In this document: piece by piece, positions 13,562 to 26,900 of the stretch | Position numbering within the stretch: position 1 is the stretch's first letter | Layout of the letters: the number at the start of each line of letters is the position of its first letter | NCBI GenBank assembly: GCA_021292105.1 | Contig: CM037861.1 | Span: 28,730,545 to 28,794,544 of the forward strand | From: Anadara kagoshimensis | Lineage: Eukaryota > Mollusca > Bivalvia > Arcoida > Arcidae | Direction of reading: 5' to 3' | DNA length: 64,000 bases | Position numbers and translations under genes: made by a program | The notes under the pieces: generated by a model | The model's database searches: none | Seen by the model: the letters and a program-made list of their open reading frames with translations, nothing else | What the model was told of the DNA's origin: nothing

Positions 13562-14059
13562 GTTGGTGTCTTCAGAGCATGTTATTTGTTATGAAAAAAG
13601 TAATAAAAAGGATAACTGGCATGGTTAGCTTTATATTGTTAACAGGTAAGTATTAACATTAGGTATGACAAGTCATTGATATTGTATTAACATATGTTGT
13701 GACAATTAATAATTTTAACCTTTTAGCCAATATAGTACTCGTTTTGTTCATAAACCTATCAAAATTTATAAGTTTTACTCGTAGCATCAACATATTTTCG
13801 AATATCGATACTATATCTCTTAAATAATAATAAATTTTGGGATTATGTGATCAACCAAAGTGAGCTTGATATAAAATAGACGGGTCCTTCATGCTCTGCT
13901 TAATATTTAGACTTGTACCTAAATTATGACACCAAAACATTGGAGCTGTATGACAAATGTGATGACATCAATTTTGTTATTGACAACTTTTCTTTTCTTT
14001 GTAGCAAAATACCTGCCTCTCCTGCTTTTGGTGTATTTGTTTCACAATTAATACCCTAT

Positions 14060-14390
14060 GTAGACATTTTTTCCACTATGAGGACTTTATACAACGAAGC
14101 AAACTGCTTACAGATGAATTGTTCACGTAAGGATATTCAAGCCTCTGCTTATCGATTCCCTCAGAACGTTTAATGGTCGCATCACAATATGTTGATATGT
14201 TTGATTTATCTGTATCCAAACAATTTGGCATCCATATTGCTGTCATTTTTAATTTTACTCGCAGTTGATGTAGGAGGTTACCCTTCCAGAGCACCTGGCC
14301 TCACCTCCCTTGTTACAATTTACATGCTTAACTCATTGGCATGATTCAATGCTTTTACTTTGCTTTGGGAGTGATTTAGATATGGTTTGT
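14060..14390 (+). repeat. Family A copy, worn, long form
   Basis: 'aggactttatacaacgaagc' through 'ttaatggtcgcatcacaata' and 'ttacccttccagagcacctg'. It shares the long left part with the 13,048 copy. Confidence 0.75.
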
Positions 14391-16439
14391 TTTTTTATTT
14401 CATCTACAAAGACAGGGGTAACCAACAAATTACATAGATGATAAAAATACGGGAAATATAATTTTCTCTGCATAACAATAATTATCTTTTAAGCGGAAAA
14501 TCAGATCGAGCAAGATGACATGACATATTTTCAGAAAATTTGACACTTTCAAACCATATTATTTGAGTTTTTTAAACTTCAGACAAACTGCTGTTTTACT
14601 CAACTTTTCTATATGTTGCGATTTCCTAAGTAGCCTATGTCAAAAAATTGTTACAGTTTTACTCCTTTATAACTAACAAAGTAGATAGTTGACTCTAGGT
14701 CTTTCGAATTCTGTATTTCAGAACCGCCCCTCAAAGATTGAGAAGTATGATAAAAACATAAACCTGCTTTATTTGTACCACTTGCCTTTAAGGTCACAAC
14801 ATGCTTCTGTTAGGATTCAAACTCAAGACCTCCGACGCTCTACAGACTCAGTTGTATGATTTCATTTGAATATTTTGTTCCATTATCTACTGTAAAGTAA
14901 AATCAAAGTTAAGATATTATCAGCCCCCACCCAAAAAATAAAAGAAACATTTTAGGACGGTGTTATATTTTTTCATTTATTTATTTTTTATTTTTTTTTA
15001 TTATTATTATTTTTATTTTTTGCTGTCTCCAATCTAATCATTCATACAAAATAATTACAATTAAATCTTCACTACAATATTTAATTAATTACGCGTTATA
15101 GTGCACGGGTTCAGCGTTTTCAATTAGGCAAGTACAAAATATGCAAAACAAATATTAATTTTAAAGAAATTATACTCAATTGTGTGCGCTTGTTAAAACG
15201 TTTACTTAACAAGACATTATTTGATTGAATGTGATCATATGTGCCGACAGATGGCAGAGTGTTTGTGACGTCATAAATCTACCTGAACTTTAACCTCATG
15301 TCGGATTAACAAACACCATTAAAACAGTACTCCATGGAACTTTAAGCTTTAATCAGAAATACAGATTGATAATATTTACACTTAACGCTGCAGAATCTGG
15401 TCAAGAGCTAATTCATATGGCTACACAAATTCGTAATGCGTGTACATATCCGTAGCATAAAACAGGCACGTGCATGTCAATACATTTTAATATCAAGATA
15501 ATTTGTCCTCCGAAGCATCACAGATGGATAAAGTAATTATTGGGCGCGTGCGTGCCTTATGTATCGTTAGCGAAGTATAAACCACTTAATTCATGTTTTA
15601 ACTGACGGTTTTCTTAATAATGTGCTAACCGAACCGTGAAGAATTCAATTTGATATTTTTTTCTGAATATAAACGTTGATTTTAAGCATCATGTCTTTCG
15701 ATAATTATACAGTTTTATGTTGGTGTAAAATACCTGTAATAGGACTAAGTTTAGTCCTTAAATTTATAGGCAAACAACATTAATCTGATCGATTGACCTT
15801 TAAAATTAAAAAATTTACGAAAGGCCAATACATTTACAGATAGAGAACGCAACGTAGTGTTTTTGGTCTATATCATAGAAAGCATGTCGTGTTTTTGTAC
15901 TAACTGCGAACCCTTAAAATATCCATATATTAGGTGGATCAACGCTATTTATATTTCTTAACAAAAGTCAAACAGACAGGTCAAAGTTGTTTGTCTATTC
16001 TAACGAATTCATACAACAGATGCTTCGTTTTGTTAAATAGAATTTTAATAGAATAATATGACTTGATAATTACATGTTTGAAAATGATTTAATTTTTATA
16101 TTACGGTAATTCAAAGAAACCACGTGTATGACTAACGCATCCAACAATATGCCATTGGGAGAACTCTTTTTCATAATATGGCCATTATAAATGGATGTGC
16201 ATTATCATTTGCATGGAAGCCAAGAAACATTATTTTAGTTTCATACCACAATAACCTTAAAACGATTTAAATAATATTAATTCTTTTCTCTTTACCCTGG
16301 ATTCGTCTGATTCCAATTACTTTTGCCATTATTGACATTAGCGAAATTAGCAGATTGTTTTGAAAAGTTATCATTTTATGATAATTAAACATATTCTATT
16401 AACTATTTCATGCAACATGTTGCATTATTATTCAATCAG
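14391..16439. other. Unique-looking AT-rich stretch: no gene seen
   Basis: Two kilobases without recognised frames or repeats, apart from one short 'aggtcaaagttgtttg' motif near 15,980. It could hold distant regulatory sequence, but nothing in it shows that. Confidence 0.45.
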
Positions 16440-16870
16440 AATAATCAAAAACAAGCATACTTATCCATAGTCCGAATCACAATCCAGAAGCAAAGTAAAA
16501 GCTTTTGAACTAACAAGCGTGAACTTCCACCAGGGACGTGAGGCTGGGTGCTCCGGAAGGGTAAGGTCCTCCTGTTTAGCTGGCTACACCCACCACGTGT
16601 GTAATCAAAATTGTGTGAAAGGAACATGGAACTATGGGACGTCAAATATATTCGGGGCAATCCTGGACACAGAGACATCAAACTTATCAACAATACTGTG
16701 ATGACAGTCATGAAACTTTTTGAGGGCCTTGATACGCTGAGCCGTACAATATTCTTGAGTCAACAACTTATTTGCAAGCAGAGTGTTTCTTTGAACAAGG
16801 TCCCCGTGGGAACAAGCACTACCATAGCGTATTAATTGGGAAACAAATACACAATAAGCAGGAGAAGCAG
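16440..16870 (-). repeat. Family A copy
   Basis: Reverse orientation: 'aaaaacaagcatacttatcc', 'cgtgaggctgggtgctccgg' and 'aaaggaacatggaactatgg', with the long-form 3' part to about 16,870. Confidence 0.85.
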
Positions 16871-17139
16871 GTATATTGCTGCATAGAAAAGGAAAGTTGA
16901 CAATAAAAAATTGAAGTCACCACGTTTGTCTTAAACGTTCAAATGTGGCCTTTCGTGGGCGTCATAATTCTAAATATAAAGCAGAACTTGAGGAATCAGG
17001 ACTATCTTAGTTGATAATACCTTCATTTGTATAAAATTATTAGTTGTCTTTGTCTTTAAAATATTACATTTACATGTACAATTGTATTCTATAATGTAAT
17101 ATTTCAAGTACAAACAACAAATGTATCTGGTACATGTAA

Positions 17140-17490
17140 TAAAAAACAAACATACTAATCCATGTCCGAATCACAATCCAGAAGCAAGGTAAAAACTTTG
17201 AAACCGACAAGTTAGGTTATACACGTGAACTTCCACCAGGAAAGTGAGGCCGGGTGCTCCGAAGGGAAAGCACCTCCTGTTTAGCAAGCTACACCCGTCA
17301 CATGTATAATCAAAATTGTGTAAAAGGAACATGGAACTATGAAACGTCAAAAATATCCAGGGCAATCCTGGACACAGAGACATCAAACTTGTCAACAATA
17401 CTGTGATGACGTTCATAAAACTTTTTGAGGGCCTTGATAAGCCTAGACTTGCAATATCCCTGAGTCAACAATTTATTTGCAGCAGCCTAC
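17140..17490 (-). repeat. Family A copy
   Basis: Reverse orientation, similar to 16,440 with a near-identical middle ('atcctggacacagagacatc'). Confidence 0.85.
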
Positions 17491-18759
17491 TAATAATGCT
17501 TAAAAATAGGAGTAAATCAAACAGTCTTTTACATTTTTCAAAAGAGGATAATTCAACAAATTTCCCAAATCTTTCAGTAGCCTATATAGATGTCCACTAT
17601 AGACAGGTTTATTTGTATTTGATTACATGTCTAGATTGGATTATGCGAATTAGGAGAACTGAATTCTTTGGTAAAAATCTTAAGATCCGTTTCTTGTTCG
17701 ATACCATGATAGAAAGAAATGACACCAAACTGTAATAGAAACTACCTTTTATACATATATCATAAATGACTGAAACCTCACATGAGTAAATGGGACAAGT
17801 TAAAAACAATAAATACTGTAACAGAAAGTATCACTCAACGAGGCTATGAAGTTCATATTTGAAATCTAAATCTTCCAAGACATACCAATCCATGCTTGAA
17901 TATTAATACCGAAAACAAAGTAATAACTTAAAAATTGGCAAGTAAAGTAAAGCATACCAACTTACAACAGAAGAGTAAAGCAGGTGCTCTCGAAAGACAT
18001 AAATTTTCTCGTAAACCTGAAAAACGAGATCAAGGAACGAAACGGGTTATCTGACCTGTTTGCATGAGACATACGAATTCTAAAGGATTTGTTTTTTTGG
18101 ATATATTTTCTATGTTCATGATTAAATGTCTTCAAGGCATCGTAAGACCTTTAATATCAATTCACTTTCCTTTTGTAGTTATTCTGTGGATAAGTGTATA
18201 ATAATACCCTGTTTGACAAAAAGCATTAAGGTTACTGAGATCATTATACAATCGCATGTCCAAGATAAAAAAATGAAGGGTGCCATGAATTATATTGAGT
18301 TATGCAATTAATGCAATTTAAAATACGCACGTCTATGTATAAAACTTTATTCACTATGCTTTCACATCACAATTAGAGGATTTTATAATTTATTATTCAA
18401 TAATAATCATACAACATATAACATCAAACATCATCATTTAAGGCCGTATATTCAAATTTATTGTAGATCGGAAAAAACACAGCGCTTCTGGTTTCTTGCC
18501 TTGTTTAATAAGAATAAAATTTGAAATATTGGATTAAAGTTAAGTTTTACAAGAGTTATCTCCCTTTAAGTGGAAACTTCAAAAAGCAGAATGATTTTAA
18601 CTCGCATAATTGTCAAATACTATCTGTGTCAGTAATGCATTACGTCAGTATTTCAGAGTATTTTGGTCACAAAACATATATGTAGCAATAAATGTGAGAT
18701 CAAAAAATATACCGACTGGAGTACCAGTGTGTATCAAATAAATATTCTTAATAATATAA

Positions 18760-19180
18760 TTAAAAACTAACATACTAACCCATGCCCGAATTACAATCCA
18801 GAAGCAAAGTAAAAACTTTGAAACTGACAAGTTAGGTTAGACACGTGAACTTCAACAAAGGAAGTGAGACCGGGTGCTCCTTAAGCGTAAGCAATTCGTT
18901 ATCATCTAACCAACAAATCAAAAACAAACATACTAATCCATGTCCAAATTACAATCCAAAAGCAAAGTAAAAACTTTGAAACTGACAAGTTAGGTTCGAT
19001 ACATTAACTTCCACCAGGAAAATGAGGTCGGGTGCTCCGAAAGGGTAATCAATTCGTTTTCCTCTAACCAATAAATCAAAAAGTCCATGTCCAAATCACA
19101 AATCACAAATCAAAAGCAAAGTAAAATCTTTGAAACTGAAACTAAACACGTGAATGTGAACTTCCAGCAGGAAAGTGATA
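18760..19180 (-). repeat. Three tandem partial family A copies
   Basis: The segment 'aaacatactaatccatgtcc' to 'gtgctccgaaagggtaatca' recurs three times with spacing near 150. A single degraded copy is at 17,880-18,010. Confidence 0.8.
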
Positions 19181-20024
19181 AATGAAACACCAAGTACAGT
19201 GTAAAATAAAAATTAATTTATATTTAATAAATAAAACAAAATAAATCAGGTCAAACTACATTTAAAAGCCAATTGAATGATAATGTTTTCGTTATAACTT
19301 TTTGTAATGTGTAATATAGTAAGTTGGAACTGATTAAACAATAACATTCACCCAATAAAACATGTTAAATGAAAACACGGTAAAGTACATATTAAAATAA
19401 TCTACTATCAAAAGTATATCACATAATATTATTATACATTGTGTCCCATGCTTTATATCTACCTATTTTATAACGAACGCAAATATGCTCTCATTATATA
19501 TGAAGATGTCATAGCAATGCGTTACTTAAAAAGAATTAACTGACATGTTTTAGCTTTCCCTGCTTGCTAAATTAAAAATATAAATTTCGATTTTATAATA
19601 ATTACAAATCTTGTTCTTTGTTGTTTGTGAAAGTTTCTTGTGAATGCTTAAAAATGAAACACGATTGTTTTTAACTTGGAAAATTGCAAAGTAAATAAAC
19701 ATATTTAGCCAATGCACCCGTGTATTATTTTTTCAACGTTTTTATTGCTATAAGCTGTTTGGTGTATCATTTGTTGACGTCAGATGATTAGTTGCAATAT
19801 TTGTTATATACATAGTAGTTTCGATACTGAATCGTTTATGTAAAATAGAATTGAATTGGATCAGCATGACCCGGTATTTACCATCGGAGATGAAACTATT
19901 ACACTGATTTGCTTCCGACTAAACGTATTCAATAACAAATATAAGAACATAAATACTTTTGACATAAGTGATTAACTTTAGTCCGTGTACACAAGACACT
20001 AAATGTATGCTAACATTAGCAACA

Positions 20025-20290
20025 GACATAATAATCCATGTCCAAATCACAAATGACAAACAAAAGAAAAATCTGGAAATCGTGAACATCCAGGGATTTT
20101 AGCCCGGGTGTTCTGGAAGAGTAAGCACCCCCTTTGAGCTATATACATCCTTCATGTGTGAAATAAATAAAAGAAAGAAAGGAGCTATGATACGTCAAGT
20201 ATATCAAGAATAATTTTGGATATAGAGATATCATACTTATCAACAATATGGTGTCCACCAGTTTCAAGCAATAAATTCAATAATAAGTAA
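20025..20290 (-). repeat. Family A copy 3' of the adhesion GPCR stop codon
   Basis: 'ataatccatgtccaaatcac', 'agcccgggtgttctggaaga' and 'agagatatcatacttatcaa'. Confidence 0.75.
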
Positions 20291-20564
20291 GTGTTCAAAG
20301 TAAGCGTATTTCATTGTTTCTGAAATTTTGGTTTTGATCTTTGAATAGGTTTGAACCTTTAAAATAACCAAAGCCACTTCTGGAACTTCATTATTTAGTC
20401 GAACACTAGAAAAAGCTCTTTAATTTCTTTAATCATAACTAGTGCTACTTGTCAGCAAATTTAATTTAGATTGTTATTTTTTCACGCATTATAATGGTTT
20501 CTATATAAGATAAAAGGAATCGTTGATATTGTTAAAAACAATACCTTATCAAACATCATGTCCA

Positions 20565-20570
20565 TTTATT
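20565..20570 (-). promoter_or_regulatory. Candidate polyadenylation signal of the adhesion GPCR gene
   Basis: TTTATT on the plus strand is AATAAA on the minus strand, about 235 bases past the stop codon. It is the first exact hexamer I noticed downstream; in AT-rich DNA this is only suggestive. Confidence 0.35.
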
Positions 20571-20804
20571 ACACATATGCTCTATCATTCTGCAAGCGAA
20601 CTCCGATATAACTCTAAAATACAAACGATTATCTATTTCAACAAACTACTTTTTTATCAACATGGATTATAGACTTGTCTAACTTTCGGACTTTCCTATC
20701 GGCCTTAATTGGTATGTATTAAATTTGGTAACATTGTCTAATATAATATTATTAAAATATTGACGGATGTGGAGCTCTCCTCTTAAAAAGTGCCACGACA
20801 GTCC

Positions 20805-20942
20805 TTAAACACTAGTAATCATTTCACAGTCAGATCCGTCTTTTCCAATTTCATCTTCACTACTTGTTTCTATTTTCGTTTTCTTTATTATTCGTTTTTT
20901 TAAATGACGCTTGTCTAATTTCAATGGCTTCTCTATAGGTTC
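20805..20942 (-). CDS. Exon 24: C-terminal tail and stop
   Basis: Acceptor TTTTTTAG at 20945-20943, then 45 codons and TAA (20807-20805). The tail is strongly basic (LDKRHLKKRIIKKTK), then acidic (SSEDEIGKDGSD), and ends CEMITSV. The last four residues, ITSV, fit the class I PDZ-binding pattern (S/T-x-hydrophobic), which several adhesion GPCRs use to bind scaffold proteins. Confidence 0.88.
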   Translation of the reverse strand, partial: EPIEKPLKLDKRHLKKRIIKKTKIETSSEDEIGKDGSDCEMITSV

Positions 20943-23900
20943 CTAAAAAAGAAAAAAATGACATGATTGTTAGATTCATCTTTCTTATTAGTTTTGCTGT
21001 ACATATACAAGGATTCAAATAATAATAGTAAGGAAAGTGCCACCTCAACATCTTTCCCTCCACACATCGCAAAATTTATTTCAGCCCTGTTTGACAAAGG
21101 GGAACTATTTTAGATGTGCATTATCTAAAATCGGGAGTGAGTATCATTTATTTATTATTTCTTCTCTTCTGCAACTTAGTTTGACTGTTGTTGATGTTTT
21201 AACTAATTAATTCAAACAAAGCAGGTGTAGCTAGTTAGAGAGATAGGAGATGCGGAGTACCAGTCCCCCTTCCCTGGTAGACGCGCACATAGTTACGTAA
21301 TTAGCAAATTTTCAAAGTGTTTACATATACTTGGCGCTTTAGCACTCTAATTTGGGCTTGGATTAATGTGTTTTATTTTTATTTTGCTGTACATGTAAAT
21401 TGACTCAAATATTGATAACAAGGAAGGTTTTAAAATGTTACTTCAACAATTTTCCCTCCACAGATCGTAAATATTTATATCAGACATATCCCACATTGAA
21501 ATATAAGAACTCAATTGTTCAAATGTTTTCTATTGTATGTGTGTATTATGTAAAATCGAGAGTTAATGAATTAGTGAGAATCGTTTGTTTCATATTTATT
21601 CTGCGATACAACTTACTTGACTTTTGACTAAATATTTCACACATGGCAGATATTGTTTGCTTAATTTTCCGTAGCAAACAGTTTCACTTTCACACGTTTA
21701 AATAATTTTCCCGTTTTTAAAGTTTTTTATTTTATTCTTGGATTGTGATTTTGACTAACTGGTATATTCGTTTTTCTTATATTAGCGTGATACCATATTC
21801 AAAGATAATACCTCATTTCTACAAACATTTTTACAAAAACTTTTGTAGATGTGTTAGCATTCTTTGTCGGATATTTTTCCTCTAATACGACTTCGATTAG
21901 ACTCTTCCTATTGTGGTTTTGACAAATTTAAATATTGTCATCTAGTTTGTTTTAATTTGTCATTTTTTATCAATAGTTTAATACTATACATTTAACATGA
22001 CCATACCTTTTCAATAAGAAATGATCCAGCGGAATCTGTAGAACGATTATCATGTTCAACATCAAAACCATGAGATGCAAGTGTTTTCTTTTTCCTGGTT
22101 GTCTGGAAAACAGCTCTAATCTGCATATAATAAAAAGTGTTTGTTTATAATACAAAATATGCATGTGTAATTACATATTATACCAGTTTTAATTTTACAG
22201 CACTAGACGGCCGTTTCGGAATACAATTCATCATTAGTAGTGCTTGGACCAAAATTATGAAACTAAAATTGTTATCAAGATGATGAAAAGATATCCAAAG
22301 GACCAAATATATTTTACCAAATTAAGCTAAGAAAATACTGTGCATAAGGGAGTATACTTTAGTTTTCGGGGATTTTAAATTTTAACTAGCAGCAAATTTA
22401 GACAATAGTATATATCTGACAAAATACACAATTATTGCCTACTGAGTTTGTGAACAAAAATGTAACAAATAAAACAACAAAAGGGGCAAACTTAATAAAG
22501 AAATGGTACTGTGAATGATCTCTTCTTAGGGTTCCAGTACTTTTATTTTATTTGCCATGCAATTTCTTCATGCGTTTGATGGTGCCAAGTACATTTGCAA
22601 GAGGTGGTATTAATGTCTTTTAATATTTTCGTTAAGACTATTTGTGCCATTAACCCTGTATTGTAAAGGTTTCTACATGCGTTCGATGTTGCAAGTGCAT
22701 GTTTTTTGTTGCATAATTTTGTTTCTAAAATATACATCACATTGAAGAAATCGAACTGGAAAAATATTTAATAAACCAGAACCCAAATGTATGAATTGAA
22801 ACGTCTAAGGGCTGATAGTCCGACTAATCAGCCCACTAAACCCCCATTTTAATTTTTTGACTTTTTGGAGGTTTGTGACTATGAGGAAATACCAGAATAA
22901 AGTTTCAACATAAGGAAAGAAATGGAAATACTATTACCTCTTCATGAAGAAACAGATAAAACACCATGAAAAATGAACCCTGAAAAAATAACAAACAACA
23001 AAAATGTGTGAGAAAGAGCAGATTAAAATGTTTTGATGGTAATTAAATGTTTCTCTACCATGCATTGAATTGTGTCAATGCAACATATTCTAATCGAAAA
23101 CAACATACCAATCCATGTCCAAATTACAATTTCAAAGCAAAATAAAATCTTTCTGGTAAATTGGGTTAAACATGTGAACCCACAGCAGGGAAATGAGACC
23201 GGATGCATCGTAAAGGTAAGCACCTTTTTAAGCGAGCTAAATTCGCCACGTGTGTAATCATTTTTAAGAAAAGGAACATTAAAATGAAACGATTCGGTTC
23301 TGATAACTATCCCTGTTGTATTTTATCAAAATTGTAATATCTGCCATCGTGAAATATTAATGTTCCTGTATATATTTGTTGTTCCGTAGTTCCATTTTCC
23401 TTCTTTCAAAATTTAATGCAAGAGGTCTTTACTCTTCTGGAGCACCAGATGTCACTTCTCTGTTGCAAGTCCACATGTTCTAATTAGTTTTCAAAAATTT
23501 TATATCGTTGCTTTTGGATTGTAACTATGATTTGCACATGACCCGATAGTTCATGTTTAATTACATATTAGAGTTGGTTTATTTTTAGATAGATTGAGGC
23601 TTTTTATTTTCAAAAGTGTGTTTTTATGAAAAATATGTTTTTAACAAGTAAAATGGTTTGAGGCACAGTAAAATACTATAAACGCACAAGTTAGGGATAA
23701 GCTAGTCTATAATCAGTAATTCAATGTGTATTGGGGGACCTGAACTTTCTAATTTTGGTTGTATTTGCACGTGTTCTAAACTTGTTAGGTAATGGAAATT
23801 ACATCTTATCAAAATCCAAATATTGATAAAAAATGTAATTGTAGCAAGAGAGACAATCTGTTTATTCGTAAACAATATACATGGCCTTTGAGCAATAGTA

Positions 23901-26900
23901 ATATTATTAAATCCAGCTATGATGTTAATTATGATTGCAAATCACATTTTTTATGTCAAACCTGTCTATAAGGCTACCCAAGTGAACCAGTAATTTATGG
24001 GCAGGTGGACTTTATATTCAGGTTCAAATAATACAAATAAAGAACAATTAGGATACTATCCTACTGCTTTTTATAAGCAGATGACCCTTATATAGATGTG
24101 GCCTTTAAGGCAGGTTGGGTTGTACGTGATTAAAACGCGAAAAAAACATCTGAGGATATTATATATCTTTACCTGTAGACAATTCATCATAGCATACAGA
24201 TATTTTAATATAGAGTCATGCATTTTCAGTGAAACAAATGCAAAAGCCCAACACACTGTTATAAGTATGATCTGTGTCCATAAACCTTTCATGTGAATTC
24301 TGAAATGAAAAAAGAAAAACCAAAATCATTAGATTTCTGCATTATTTACAAACAGTGCAATATCATCAGCAAATTATATCATACTACAGATCAATAAAAA
24401 AATCAGCCTTACATAGTTTAACATTGAAGAGTTTGTCAAACATTTAATAGGTAAGAGAGTTTTTATAGTTGATAACTTTACCTAACAAAAGCAAATGAAG
24501 AAGGAATGATACAAGATGACAGGTACAGCGAGAAATCAATGTAAAATTCTTGACTAAGATATGAACGAGCACTGGGTATACTGAAAAAATACCCGGTTTA
24601 TTCAAGTACTTTTGGAGAGAATTTACAATCCTATTTATCTTGCAATTAGTGATCACTTCAGCACGAACAGATAATCATTTTAAAAAACGTTACATAACAT
24701 ACTGGAATTTAAAAACTATTTATGGCTAAAATCACACTACAATATCATTTAGAAACACTTCAATTGACCTGTAAGCATATATATTTATCTTTTATCAGTT
24801 TCCCTTTGCTGTGAACTTCTCGTAATAAAAAACCCACCACTAAAACGTTTTGTTCATTATGTCATTGTATAGAACGCACGCACACGCGTGTCATGTGTAT
24901 GTGTTCTTGGTTGTAGTGGTTACAGAGAGGTGCCACCCTTCCTGAGCACCCCACCTTACTTTCTTTGTAGAAAGATGTGTGCTTAACGTAATTTTTAGTC
25001 CTAAAACTTTTACTTTGTGTTTGGGATTGTACTTTGGAAATGTACCGGTGCGTTTTAGTTTTTGACTGAAATATTTTTATTTATTTTGATAATATGACTA
25101 CGCTTAAATATTGCAAGTATGCATAAAACACAAACATACTAATGCATATTTAAATCATAATCCAGAAACCAGGTAAAAACTTTGAAAGTTAGGTTAAACA
25201 CGTGAACTTCCACCAGAGAAGTAAGGCCAGGGTGCTCTGGAAAGGTAAGCACCTAATGTTTTGCAAGCTACATCCGCTACGTGTGTAATCAAAATTGTGT
25301 GAAAGGAACATGGAATTAAGGGAGTCAATATACCCAGGGCAAGCCTGGACACAGAGATATTAAATTACATAGTGAACCAGTTTTAATTTTACAGCAGTAG
25401 ACGACCATTTCGAAATACAATTCCTCATCGATTCTGTAGTGCTTGGACCAAAATTATGAAACCAAAACTTTTTTCCAAGATGTTGAAAAGAAACTCAAAG
25501 GACTAAAATATATTTTATCAAATTAAGCTAAGGTAATACTTTGTATGATTGAGTATACCTTACTTATCAATAAAAAAAATGTGGTAAATGTATTGGATTA
25601 TAAATGCTTACACGATTATATTGTTTGTTTTCTCACTTTTAGTATATGAGTTTTCATTATGTTCTTTTGCTGTGAAGATTAATACCATTATGGTTACCTA
25701 TCAAGAAATAAGAATATCATTAAATTAAATGTATAAGTATACTATTTACTTATTTTAACAATAAGTTTCTTCATTCAAAACATTATCAAACCATGGAAGA
25801 ACTCTGAAAAAAACTATTTTTCTCAAAAAAATATGTCATTCACACTTATTTCCATTTTACGCTTTCTGGCAGCGTACGTGCTTTCATTATTACGCTCTTG
25901 CAATTGGATTAAAGGGAAAAGCTTTTATTTCACAATAGTCTGATCCGTAAAAGTAAGCTGTGGTTACTCGGGTTTTTTAACATAAATAACAAATTCTTTT
26001 AGTATACACTGCTTGCAAAAAGATCGCATAACCTTTTACCACTTGTTCATTAAACTAGTGTGAACCTTTAATTGATCTTACACGATGGCGGCTTTATATA
26101 TTCGTTTTACGATGAAATGAACAACCTTTACAAAGAAGCCGCATTTGCTATAATATAACCAGTGCTGCCGTCATGGTTTTGCTTTTTTATCAAAACTGTA
26201 GCGTGAAAAATTTACCGCTATTTCGAATTGCTATCACTTAATTGAAAAAAGATCTCCCACACATAGAGCAACAAGATTATTTTAAACTTCTATGACCATG
26301 TTTGCTCAAATCAAATATGATATCAAAAGATGATCTCGTGACGTCATGTAGAAAAAAAGGATCTAAACTTGCTAGAAAATAAATGGCGGATCAATAAAAT
26401 TACAGTCTTGTTTATGTACACATTTTGTCAGAATTTTAAACATAGAAAATAGAGCTGTGCGTATTAAACATATATGTTTTTTCATTAAATTTTAAGTTTG
26501 AGTAATATTTATAAAATATGCAAATAAGGTGCAGTTATAGCCTATTTCTGTAATTCTTTGTTGTGGTTTTTAGATCTATAAAATGGCCAAACCATTCCAC
26601 TTATTTTACAACATATTTCACCTAGCTGCCTTGTATCTAATTGACCGATATTCACTTTTGCGGGGGATAATGTCTGATTACCTTGTTAAACATACGATAA
26701 TTTGATATACCGGGTAATACTTACTGCAATGATACCTACTACAGGCCCTACAAATAGCCATAGGTTATCCCAAGCTATCCAGCACCTGAAACAAAAATTT
26801 TGAATTTTGCAAACAAAAACCATGTATTTAGGTAATTTAAATTAGTAATATTATTCTGTCTAGCTAGCAATAACAGCCAAGTGTGAACTCAAAACTGAAA

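Larger units (their letters stand above)
18011..20804. other. 3' flank of the adhesion GPCR gene
   Basis: Apart from family A copies (18,760-19,180; 20,025-20,290) and the possible AATAAA at 20,565 the stretch is AT-rich with no supported gene. Confidence 0.5.

Noticed and set aside
24413..24481. Candidate missing exon (acceptor TTTTGTTAG, donor GTAAGG)
   Set aside because: Ends in phase 0 where phase 2 is needed, and its translation (VKLSTIKTLLPIKC...) is not a TM5 end.
25561..25614. Candidate missing exon ending GATAA/GTAAGG, phase 2, translating AFIIQYIYHIFFID
   Set aside because: The phase at the 3' end fits and the peptide is hydrophobic, but the acceptor (TGTAAG) has no pyrimidine tract and the start phase does not match exon 19.
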